Of a stretch of DNA of 64,000 bases, positions 1 to 10,180 are shown one piece after another. Origin of the DNA: Phlebopus portentosus (taxonomy: Eukaryota; Basidiomycota; Agaricomycetes; Boletales; Boletinellaceae); NCBI GenBank assembly GCA_037892935.1, contig JAYXKI010000008.1, positions 806,001-870,000 on the forward strand, in the 5' to 3' direction. The position numbers and the translations under genes were made by a program. The notes below the pieces were generated by a model. It searched no databases and was not told the DNA's origin. It saw only the letters and a program-made list of their open reading frames with translations. Positions within the stretch are counted from its first letter, which is position 1, and each line of letters begins with the position of its first letter.

Positions 1-1602
1 ATAGATGCGATGCCAATGAAAACCTAATATAGTAGTCACGATTCGTCCTGTCGGCACATTACTGCAAGGAGAATACTCACGGAGTTTTCCGCGAAGAACC
101 TTCCCGGGCAAACTCTAGGAAAACGGGATTGAACAACTGTAGAAGAGTAGGTAGAGTCAGACCTACCGTCTACCAAACCCAAATGCTACCTTGTTGGGAT
201 CCAAAGGACACTCTTTTCCGGGCGAGGGTAACCATCTGTCCGGAATGAACTTTTCTGGCTCCAGGTATCTCTTCGGATCCCTAAGTATAGCCCTGCGTAG
301 TCCAATGAGTCGTTACAAGTTGATCATTTCGGTAAGACCAGCTTCGTACTTACCACGAGTTGGGATAGACGGCAGTACCAGCAGGTATGAAATAGCCGTT
401 GTAGATATCGTCTTTCTCGACCAGGTGAGCAACAGCTTCAGGGAAAGAATATAGTCAATGCTCAGTAGTACACGTTGCGTAAATGAGACGTACCGAGAGG
501 TGCTACCGTCTGCCATCTATACATGAACGAATACGCTCAGCTAGTCCAAACGACTTCATGATTTGTGAATCGACATTACCTCAGACATTCGTAATAAATA
601 GCTTCAATGTACGGAAGTTTGGACCTGTCGTCGAATGTTGGAAGATTGCCCTTTCCCATTACCCTATCAAGCTCGTCCTGTCCTTTTCTCATGGCATCTG
701 GATAGAGAACCATGGCTAGCAGAAATGTAAGCAACATGGATACAGTCTATGAGATAAACCTGCGTCAAAGACAATAGGAGAAAAGTTAGGGGGATTGTGA
801 CTGACCGTATCTCCACCACCTAAACAAATTTGTGAGGGGTGAGGCCGGATCATATACATACTTTGCATATTTATCAGAACTGACCCGCATAAGCTATGCC
901 AACCGCTTTCGCTATTATCTCTTCATGTTGCACGTTTCCATTCTCGTCAGCTTGGGATTCCAGGAGCTTGCTCGTCATCGAAGGCTCGGCAGTTCCGTCT
1001 GCCTATAAGCGAGTGATGATACTTTGATCTATTTCTTTCAGATCTTGGAAGTGTACATACAATCATGGCCTTCGCTTTGTCGAAAGGTTCATGGTACATA
1101 GCAGTCGACAGTTTATGGCCTTCCTCCGCTATCTGGTGGAATGTTGTCCCCGGAAACCATGCAGGAAGATGCCGAACTTGATATGCAAAGTGTCAGCATC
1201 TAATACTGTCGTCAAATATGCGGAACTCACGGGCCGGTAGAGCATTGACAAGGTAGAACGTAAGTGCATTCGTGAAAGCTTCTACGCCTCGACCAACCAG
1301 CGCCACGTAAGGATCATCCTCGATGACTGTCAATAATATTGGGGTGGTTTCTACAACCCACGGATCCGGAAAACTTACTTTGGTAGCCATACGCAACCTT
1401 TATAATGGCTTCGGCGGCAGTGCTATTCTGCGTTGAGTTCATACGGCAAAAAGTATTTCAGCAAAGTCTGCTCACTATTGAATGTGACCATGAAAATCGT
1501 CTGGTCTTTGCAGAAGTTTCAGCAATAAGCTGTGTGTCGACTGTGTCTGTACATTGTAGTAGTCCTTGGAAACAGGCCTCTGGAAGAACATATTGAGATA
1601 TT

Positions 1603-1623
1603 CACCGCGTTCATAGAGTTTCT
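1603..1623 (+). repeat. Left terminal inverted repeat of the CACTA-like element
   Basis: It begins CACCGCGTTCA and matches the reverse complement of 8736-8756 at about 16 of 21 positions. It sits directly inside the ATT duplication at 1600-1602. Confidence 0.85.
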
Positions 1624-2190
1624 CTATTAGGTGTATCCAGCTCAAAAATCGTCTTCCCACGTTATCTAGACAAGCTAAATACAGATCGTCTTTACATTTG
1701 ATTGATCCAGATTTATATGTCACACTCCTCATATTAAATTATGTCTAATCCCAGAAGATATTGCAAAAGCTAAGTGATTAAGTATTGTCTTCATCTGGAT
1801 CTAAGTATTGTGAGAGAACTTCGTGTGACCTTGCATTATGTGATATTACCATTAATATTTTGACCTGACATTGGGTATGTCAAGAAGTCCAAATGAATCT
1901 GGTAGTACATATTGTAAGGGGATCTAAGACATCTCATAAACCAAATGTTAAGGCATCTAATCAACCTGGAGTCATGTAGTATGGACATTGAAGATTTATT
2001 GATTCAATTAAAATATTCGCTCGAAATTTACTTAAACTTCTATATTTGGGGTGTATATACAACAAGGGCAAATAACGCGAACAAAAATAGAATGACATCA
2101 AAGAAAGCGAGCATGTCATGTCGCATTTCACCTCGCATTAATTTTCACGCAGTCCCGCCATCGTCGTCTCGTCTCTAACAGACGCCCAGC

Positions 2191-3895
2191 ATGCCCAAGA
2201 ACGCTTCCCAGGCTTTGGTGCGCACGTTACACGAAAATTCATCAAGAAATGGTGGAAAGGATCGAGATGGGGGCACAGAACGCGTCGAGACGCGCTCTGT
2301 AGCAGTACTGCGCGCCCCCGTCTCGTCCTCTCCTTGCTCTATTGTGCTGCCAGACACCCCGACCGAGTCCGACACGGCATTGTCAGCTGTTCAGGAGCAA
2401 ATCCGGCAGTTACAAGAAGAATTGATCAGTGAAAAGCGGAATCGAGAAGAGGATCAAAAAAAGCTTACCTTGCTCGAACAGCGCGTCGAGGGGCTTGGAG
2501 AGGATGCAGATGACGAAGGGGATGGTGGGAGGAGAGCCAGGAAGAGAAGGAAGAAAGCAGGAAGGAAGTCAACACGCCATTTGATTCTGATGAAGAAGGG
2601 AGTGGAACTCACCAGTGCCGAAAAACAGACAAAAAAGAGACTGAGAGTAAGTCATTCGTCAAGCTTTTGTAGAATGCTGCATACTAAAATCATCGAGAAT
2701 GCCATTATATATGAGCTGCATGAGCAAAGTGGAATCAAGAATAAGAAAAATGCGGCCCTACCTTCTCCCGAGAATGCTGGTGAGCAAGTTGTCAACGGCA
2801 AGAAGATTCTTGTGCCGGACTTGAGCGAATCAGTCGAGCATTTTGCGAACGAACTGCTCATCGAGCAGGCCGTTCATATTGTGGACAACGATCAAGAGGT
2901 GAGCAAAAAATGGTATATCTGATACATATATGCGCTAAAAAACTTACCAAAAGAAATCGGAAACGCGTGTCGTAACGGACGACATCGTTCAGTACTCCCG
3001 AGACGATCTCAGGGAGTTCGCAAAGGCTCAACTACGCAAGTGGCGACGTCAGTTCAAGATCAATACGAACCCCTATGAGAAGAAGAAACACGACCTGCGG
3101 AATTTGAGAAACACTCGAAGACAGCGAAGGAGCCAGGTGCGTACCGTCTCTGTTTATTAGTCTCAGATCGACATCAGGTTTGCTCTCGTGTATCTCTGCA
3201 TCATCCATCTTTTATTCTGACTTATGGATGTTCGCAATACTTACCATTATACTTATAGCTCAAGGAGGATCGACTCAAGGTAGCTAAGGCGTACAAGCGC
3301 AAGTTTGGCGCTAGTCCAACGTGCTTGCTCGAGACGGACTATATGTCAGAGTATGTCAGCCAGAAGGACGATGGTAACGAACAGGAGAAGGAAGACTATA
3401 AGAAAAAACTTCAGCAGGCAGCAAGACTCACCGAGGCTCAGATTCATGCTAAGGTACCGGTGTGGGAGAGGCGGCAACCTCTGTTTCGATCATCTGAGGT
3501 ACAGTTCGAATATAAACTGAAAATGTTTTTGAAACACTTACACATTCGTTTTAAAGCTGAATAAAGTCTATGGGGAACTTGATAAGCTCATCGAAGAAAG
3601 GCTGGCGAAAAAGAAAAAGGCTCACATTCGAGTTCCTCGTGTCTGTTTTAACGATGTATTTGTGGACGTCCCTCCAGTCAAGATTTACCCTTTTATGATA
3701 GACGAGATGTGGTACGAGGACCACGTCCGTAATACCTCCTTCGAGGTCCAGCTCCAACAATATGCGCGCGACCCTGCGGGATTCGGTTCACGAAAAGATG
3801 AAATAGTACTCACGAATCTCAATGAAGCGACTCCAGACTCGGACGCTGAGACATCCTCGGATGATAGCTCGAACACTGATGGATCGGAGGCGTAA
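2191..3895 (+). CDS. Transposon accessory protein of unknown function (second gene of the CACTA-like element)
   Basis: Exons join(2191..2898, 2954..3136, 3259..3498, 3557..3895) keep one reading frame and give a protein of about 489 residues. I do not recognise a family. The N-terminal third has a coiled-coil-like stretch (AVQEQIRQLQEELISEKRN), then an acidic patch and a very basic segment (RRARKRRKKAGRKS) that could be a nuclear localisation or DNA-binding signal. The middle is Lys/Arg-rich. The C-terminus is acidic with Ser/Asp runs. It lies inside the element, convergent with the transposase gene, so a role as an accessory protein (like the second proteins of plant CACTA elements that bind subterminal repeats) is an inference from position and charge only. 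All three introns have GT-AG borders and the last three have in-frame phase 0, supporting a real spliced gene. Confidence 0.6.
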
Positions 3896-4078
3896 TGTCT
3901 CTCGTGGAGAAGACATGGATGGGTATGTGGGTATTCAATCGATCTTGCTGCCCAATCTCGGGTCAACGAAATATTTATTCTTGATGGACTCAAGTTAGTT
4001 GCGTCAAATGCAATAGAAATGTATTCTTACCGCTACTGTATCGAGTAATACAGGGATTGAAGATAAAAACGTCAGTAC

Positions 4079-7000
4079 TCATATAACTTGTACGTCCTGA
4101 AAGAAAAAGTATGAATTTAAGAGAGACGAAAAAAGAGAAAACAAATAACAAACCTTCGAAAGACCTATGGTCGCCCAGACAAGCTCACCATCGCCTTCTT
4201 CAACTTCGGGCTCTTGCTCGTCTTCTCCGCCCGCTTGTTCATCGTTGACTTTCGTGTTTTCCTCGTCTTCCTCGTCTTCCTCGTTTTCCTCGTCTTCCTT
4301 ATCTTCCTCATTCTCTGATGCTGGAGGTGGATCGCGGAGGAGCGCTCGGGGTAAGTTCACTGTGACTCGGCAGGCTTGAGACTTGACGAGGGAGGGAGGG
4401 ATGATCGCTGGTGGCCCTTCGTCTGTAAGAAACGTATTGAACTCCCAAAACTTCACCTCGAGTTCTGGACTGTGAATCAAAATGTTAGACCATAATATTT
4501 CGTCCTCATGACCTTCATCGATCACTTTCATAGTCTCGATCGCTCGACTGACGCAATCTGTAATGTGCCACTTACTATGGATCCCAGTCGCTCGTATCGA
4601 TGTCCAAACGTGATCGGAACCATCTCACATGCAAGAAAATTCGTGGCCCTGGGACGTGTTGCTGCTTGTGAGAGAACACCGAGATTACCTGGCCAACGAA
4701 GAGTTCCCCACCGAACTCCATTTGTATAATGGAGTTCGGTGCCTTCGTTGCCCTGGAACTCGGTACTATTCGCCGACCCTGGAGGATAAGGTGCGAAAAA
4801 AAAATCAGCCTTTATGTTCAAAATATTAATTCCCGGTACAAAAGCCGAGGTTCGCGAAACGACATCCGCTTGAGGTTCGGTACGACTATAGTACATGAGT
4901 AGGCCATTTTGAAGTTCATCTTCGATTCGCTTTGTATTGGATGCCGCACTTAGAGAGATAGTTTTATTATCTGTACGGCAAAGCTCTTGTGAAATTCTAA
5001 GAATGTAAGCTGTTGAGTCAAATACTCACAATCCTCGGAGATCTCGTCTATTTCCTGAACCATGGCGGCCATGGATGCCACTGTCCCTCGAGGTGCTTCA
5101 TTCTCACGGACCAGAGCTCTTGAGGCAAAGGATAACACATCATCATCAGATGTCTGCTTCGCAAGATTTCGCAGCTGTAGGGCAGCATGGAGGTGTTCAG
5201 AGAAGGTCCAGGGCAGCACGGTGCAGCTTTACTCACCTTTTCCCGAAGCTTGACGTCTCGAGTGAATCCTCGAAAGAAAGACACCTCGATTTCACCACCA
5301 CTGTGATTATTTGTCTTGATGCTCTTCAAGAGTTTGTTGAGTCGTTCGCCGGTAAAAGTCCAGAAGCCGTAGACCGGACCGTATGAACGAATTTGATCGA
5401 ATATATGCGTGATATAATGGTGGTTCGGCTTCACGCAATCTTTATGTATCTAGAAAGGAATTATTGAATCACGTACCAGTATTTTGAAGCGCGAATCTTA
5501 ACGTACCTTTAAAAAACCTTGAAGATATTCCTGCAAAAGATTCTCGGCGTGAGTCAGGTCGGCATACCTTACAGAACGACCCAGAATAATTTTCAGGGCC
5601 GTTGCGAGCTTCAAGAAGTTTCTCGCGTCGTTTTCATGCATTCGTTGAGGTTGGGGTCGGTTTTTTTGCGTCTGATCGTCTGCAGTAGCTGTGCCATTCG
5701 CGATGCGCTGGAGGCGTTGCGCCTCCAGCGTTTCCCATCTCTGGTTTCGTTTCCGAAACTCTTCTTGGTCGATTGGGAACCATTCCCTCCAAATAAGAGG
5801 TATCTGAGCAAGAAAATCGTAAGATAAGTGAAGATAAGTAATTAAATATCTGGAGCCTCGAACTTACGATCAGCGGGCAATACACAAGCACAAGTGCTTT
5901 GTATTCGTCTGCGGAGAGAGAACCTCCGGCTGGATAACCAACCTGGCGAGGAAGTCGACCGACCCAGGAAGGCATTTCGAACTGGACGGCACGATCTCAT
6001 AAAGATCGCAAAGCGTATCAAGCTTCGACGTACCTTGCGCAAGTATGTATGAATGTGATCAAGTTCACGCCGCTTCTTTGCGGTTCTCCGGCGAAGGACG
6101 TTCTTACGGATCCATGCGTCCATCCAGAGTGTTCGACAGATACCTATAGGAGGAACATTCGCATACAGGACACCAAGATGAATGTTGGTCATTGTAAATG
6201 AGCACTCACCAAGTAAGATATTGTGCATCGGGTCAATTACGCCCATGACTATCGGATCGAAGTACGGGAGACGTGTTGACTCCGCGTATCGAACACCAGT
6301 CCTTTTGAAGAGTACCTCACGGTCCGCCGGACTTGCGTCTCGGTACTCATTGGAGTACGTTCGATGTTCTTCAGCTGTTCTCGGCTCAAATTCTAGTAGA
6401 TTGGATCAGTATAAGATCGGCAAAGAGAAGGCGAATATAACGCGATGAACACAACTCACCTTTCGTCATCCCTCTCTCAGTCCTCAACTCATCGCGCTTT
6501 GCTTTGCACATTGTGCAAAAAGCAAGCTTGTGAGCATGATCTGCATGTCCATCGACACGACAGAGTGCCGGGTGGTCGCAGCATTTCATGATGCACACCA
6601 CCCGGCAACGACGACCTGAAAATCATGAGAAATGAGGTAAAGAATAACATAAATTACTCACCTTGGGGGCAGGAGGACGTAGGAGCAATGAAACCGTTTT
6701 GATACAAATCCAATTTTTCATCTGTGTCGATTCGGAGGGCGTGCTGAAGCTCATCGCCTGTTGCTTCGTGCGGACCGGGTATAATGCCACTCAGAAGGAG
6801 GTTGCGAGGGTGATATCTGCGCATCGATAAACAGTGCATTGCATTATAGGTATAATGTTCTAGAGATTAGATTCAAGACTGAAGGACGCACTTCAAATAC
6901 ATCGGGAGATTTGCGATGCAATGCGAGAGGACTCCAGAACTGTATGTAGGTCCATTCCTGCCACGCTCGCCACCAAACCTAGACGCATAAACATGAATAC

Positions 7001-8395
7001 AGGAGGAAATAGTGAGGGAAGGATTGCTTACCCGTCAAATAAAAGTATTAATGCGATCCGTAACTCGTCAGTTTCAGGGTCGAAAAATTTCGTTCCGTCA
7101 TGAGCTTTGAGTGTTTTCCAAACCGTTCCATCCATTATATCTGTAAGAATTCCTGGCCGATGTTGTTTTGTTTTCCATTTGTCCAGCTCATCCTCCATAC
7201 AATCCCTAGCTAGAAGTTCTTTGATTTGACTTGCAAGGGACCGGTGCGGATATTTGAGGACTGGTTCGTGCGTTTCTTGCTCGTCAACTTCGATGGTCCC
7301 GTCGAAGTCGCCCCGTAGCGTTGTTTTGGTTTTGAAAAGGGCCGTTTCGCAAGCCAGACATGTCGTTTCGGGACTTGAGTCAGACGGGTATATGCGTCGG
7401 CAAGTCGGGCACATCGGAGAAATCTGAAAATGGTCGTCGAGTTGTAATTGCTTGATAACAGTCCTAAGAGTCGTTGCGCGCTTCTCAGTGGGAGAAAATT
7501 GTCCGAGGCTCACTAGAACTGCGGACATGACTGTCAGCATGAGATCTATGGCGCGGTGAGTTACGTGAAACTGAAGATGAAGAGACGCGGCAAGATAAAG
7601 AATGAAACTCCAAAGAAACTGGACTCTGTCTACGCCTTCAGCTGCGCACGGTGGTTCGCACGGAGGTAGCTCGTCCATGTCGAAATCCATGTCCACAACC
7701 TCGGCTCGGAGAGTGTCTGAAGATGAGGACTCGCCTACGGTACCTCCCAGGTCGTCCAGGTTGATGTCCACATAACCCATCCCAGCATCTTCAAATTCAC
7801 CCATTTCAGAGACGTCAACGCCATTCGCTCTTTGCACCTCGTTCAATATGGGTCTTGAGGACGGCTGGTCATCGTTGGAAGTCTGAAGCTCTGTCACTGT
7901 TCGCTCGATCGCTCCAGGACCATGCTCATCGAGCCGCATTTCTTCAACTTGGTCTTTCTCCAAGTCCAGACTGACGACCTGTCCAGCAGCTTCAACAACA
8001 GCAACAACAGGATGACTAGACACGGCTGCAACACCAGCAGCGACAGCAGCAGCAGCAGCAGCGGCAACAACAACAGCAACAGCACCAACTCCAGCAACAG
8101 CGGAAAGAGAGACGGGCGGACTAGCACCCGCAGCAGCAGCAACAGCAACAGCAGCAGAGGACGTAGCAGGCGACACATCTCGACGACGAGACATCTTGAC
8201 TCGCAGTTTCTCGCGTCGTTTGTCATGAGATCGCTTCAGAGAATATGGTATCATTTTGAATCTTCTTCCACCAGATGTACACTCCCCGCACTCGCAACGG
8301 ACATCGTCGCGACTAGACCTTGATTTCTATGAATTGTAAATTTTTTTTTCTTGTGCATGAAATACTATTGTGCTTACCTTTGAGGTTTTTGACAT
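4079..8395 (-). CDS. Tnp2-type CACTA transposase
   Basis: Multi-exon gene: 8395..8378, 8326..7032, 6978..6892, 6816..6662, 6615..6460, 6392..6210, 6143..6034, 5981..5868, 5803..5507, 5449..5237, 5174..5030, 4970 onward. The last exons to 4079 are uncertain. The joined frame shows the Tnp2 landmarks in order: a CECGEC cysteine cluster at the N-terminus, then LLFDGFG, LLLSGIIPGPHEA, a CXXC pair (FCTMCKAKRDE), the VIDPMHNILLG motif, FEMPSWVGRLP with VGYPAGGSLSADE, PLIWREW, and VKPNHHYITH with GPVYGFWTFTGERLN. An alanine-rich tract (about 8060-8160) comes from a CAG/CAA-type repeat. Near the C-terminus a Glu/Asp repeat is encoded at 4215-4320. No stop or frameshift was found down to about 5030, so the element may be autonomous. 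It acts in the nucleus by cut-and-paste on the terminal repeats. Confidence 0.85.
7985..8165. repeat. CAG/CAA-type trinucleotide repeat inside the transposase gene
   Basis: An imperfect run of CAG, CAA and CAC triplets on the plus strand encodes an Ala/Val-rich tract of the transposase on the minus strand. Such tracts expand and contract by slippage. No conserved domain is seen in it. Confidence 0.6.
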
Positions 8396-8735
8396 GATGG
8401 ATAAGTTTAAAACTCATCCATCTTGCCATGGCACGCGTCATCTGTGCACGACGCATACTGTTAAGTCCGTGTGTATATTAGCCTTTGACAGATCACGTCA
8501 GGAGGAAAGTGCTGCGGGTAACTTTTGATCATCTTATTATAGCACAACCTAGGTCATGTGAAGATTATATTTTACGATCTCATCTTATCTATTATCAAGA
8601 CCACCTGACAAAACTTAAACTTAGAATCTAACACCTGATTAATTTCCATCTGGTAACTCATTCACACACATGAAATTACTATACATATTTACAGATTACG
8701 TGAGATATTATTTTCCAGCCTGGACGGATCATGCC

Positions 8736-8756
8736 AGAAAGGCCCTGAACACGGTG
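8736..8756 (-). repeat. Right terminal inverted repeat of the CACTA-like element
   Basis: Read on the minus strand it begins CACCGTGTTCAGGG. It is followed on the plus strand by the second ATT copy of the target duplication (8757-8759), after which P450 coding sequence resumes. Confidence 0.85.
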
Positions 8757-9317
8757 ATTGTCTAGACTTTTTGAGTTCGTCTCCATAAGGCATAGCGGAT
8801 GTAAACCAAGACCAGCCTTCCCTGCCATAACGTGTGAGTGCAAACTTTCTTAGAGATCAGCGGATAAGTAACGCACAAATCAACCATAGTAGTTGACGGT
8901 CTGCTCGAATATATGTTTCCCCGCTTCTCGAACAACTCGACGGCGGCCTCATACGAGTTTACGAACAGGTAACGAGTTCCGAAATTCTCAATGTAGACAA
9001 GGTCGCCTGAAATAAAGAGCGTATAAGTATTCCGTCTTCTGTGTCAGTATCCTGGTTTATCTCCTCACCGTACTTCTCTCCCCATTGACGAGCAGTCTCC
9101 CACTCGTCCTTGCCTGGCATGTCAAGCACGTTGCCAATGATTGGAAGCCTCCTTGGACCAGGCGGCAAAGGAGGACCACCCGCACGGCGTTTTCTCCATG
9201 TCGCCCACGAGCGGACGATGACCAAGGCGACTACGATCGCAGCAATATCCAAAGCGTAGAAACTCATGAGTATTTGGTGAAAGGGCTCTATGCTATCGGC
9301 AGACCTTGAGGTCCTTA

Positions 9318-9330
9318 TTTATAATCTAGA
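9318..9330 (-). promoter_or_regulatory. TATA-like box of P450 copy 1
   Basis: The minus strand reads TTATAAATAAGG about 55 bp upstream of the start codon at 9267. The same region upstream of copy 2 (around 12545) has a related but weaker TATA-like word, consistent with duplicated promoters. Confidence 0.45.
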
Positions 9331-9850
9331 TCAATGAGAACGTGGACGGATTTGGACATCCATAACCAAGAGCTTCGTACTCCAAATGAGCTCCAAATGG
9401 AGAACCAACTGGGAAGTCAATCCACTGCCCTGACGTGTGGAATAGAAGAAACGACTCCTCCCTGATGTTTTCTGTCTGTCGCTTCCGTAATTCCGCGGCA
9501 ACAACATTGCATTCAGTGCTCATTGGACAAGATTTGAAGATTGTATCCATACGACATTATGGGGCGAATGGAGGTTTGTAGCTGGCTCAATTTCTCTTTG
9601 TGCTATGAGCACCTTCTGTTCGAATGCCCAATTATTCCAGATCCAGCCCAGTCCCATGGATGGGAAGCAAAACACTATTTCTGCTGGTGTTGTCGCTTTA
9701 AGAGAGACGAGCAAGATAAGCCTTCCCATAAAGAAAAAAAGGTACTTAGCTCGCGTTGTAAGTTACGGTACCAGAAGACATTCGGGCAATGAGTGGCTTT
9801 ATGCGAAAGGAAACTGGCATCGTACACGTGGGCACACGAGGCCGGGGCCA

Positions 9851-9873
9851 TTCCCAAAAATATGTTTTGGGAA
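9851..9873. repeat. Perfect 9-bp inverted repeat (hairpin)
   Basis: The arms TTCCCAAAA and TTTTGGGAA are separated by the 5-nt loop ATATG. It lies in non-coding DNA about 330 bp beyond the 3' end of P450 copy 2 and upstream of copy 1. Confidence 0.6.
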
Positions 9874-10180
9874 AGTGATCGACGACTATTCTTGATTTGC
9901 TTATTTCTCGATCCCCCTTTTCTCGAGTATTTCTTACCTACCAAATCGGTTTTCTTAGATGAACTACGTAAGGACGCCGGAATATCAGTACTGATTGCAA
10001 TATCCGACAAGCATAATTATGTAATCAATTGCCGCGCACGTCACTATTGGACTGGTCTAGAGGCCTCCTCATTTCTCTTCAAGTCGTGAAACTTTCAATG
10101 GTAATAAATATTAGCTGTATAGGGCCAGGAAGGGATAAGTTTGGAAAGGCCTCGACCCCCCACTCGAAGAGACTGTCGAG

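Larger units (their letters stand above)
1603..8756. mobile_element. CACTA-like (Tnp2-type) DNA transposon, about 7.15 kb, complete
   Basis: The ends are inverted repeats: CACCGCGTTCA at 1603 and, on the opposite strand, CACCGTGTTCA ending at 8756. Roughly 16 of the first 21 positions match. The three bases ATT flank both ends (1600-1602 and 8757-8759), a 3-bp target duplication as expected for CACTA/EnSpm elements. Joining the flanks at one ATT gives an uninterrupted P450 exon that matches the tandem copy near 11985-12000, which fixes the boundaries. Inside are a Tnp2-family transposase on the minus strand and a second spliced gene on the plus strand, tail to tail. Short ATCTGG/CCAGAT-like words recur in the subterminal 300-400 bp, as in CACTA subterminal repeats. 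The terminal CACCG differs from the common CACTA/CACTG start. Confidence 0.9.
1..9267 (-). pseudogene. Cytochrome P450 (copy 1), split by a CACTA-like transposon, 3' end outside window
   Basis: This is a class II-type, membrane-anchored fungal P450 monooxygenase of unknown substrate. The 5' part (9267 to 8757) has the N-terminal anchor, a KRR stop-transfer and the proline-rich LPPGP hinge. The 3' part (1600 to 1) keeps the heme-loop exon (motif FGFGRR + VCPGR near 100-180) and the EXXR-region exon. Exon 1 starts at 9267, and introns fall where the intact copy at 28227-30811 has them. The exon coding for SRQYLN is interrupted exactly within the Tyr codon by the element at 1603-8756. Apart from this insertion I saw no frameshift in the exons examined, so disruption looks recent. 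The last exon or exons, including the C-terminus, lie before base 1. It could still be transcribed as truncated products. It forms a tandem pair with the copy at 10181-12501. Confidence 0.85.
9268..10180. other. Intergenic region between P450 copies 1 and 2
   Basis: There is no supportable gene here. The first 250 bp resembles the region upstream of copy 2 (12502-12950) in patches, so the duplicated unit includes upstream DNA. A perfect 9-bp inverted repeat lies at 9851-9873. The rest shows nothing I can interpret. Confidence 0.5.

Noticed and set aside
2647..2672. Possible 26-bp intron in the transposon accessory gene
   Set aside because: It is far too short for a fungal intron, and the frame is open through it.
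4167..4379. Open plus-strand frame rich in Ser opposite the transposase tail
   Set aside because: It is the shadow of the acidic repeat coding on the minus strand and has no start context or homology.
7922..8323. Ser/Asn-rich plus-strand frame
   Set aside because: It is another-frame reading of the CAG/CAA repeat inside the transposase gene.
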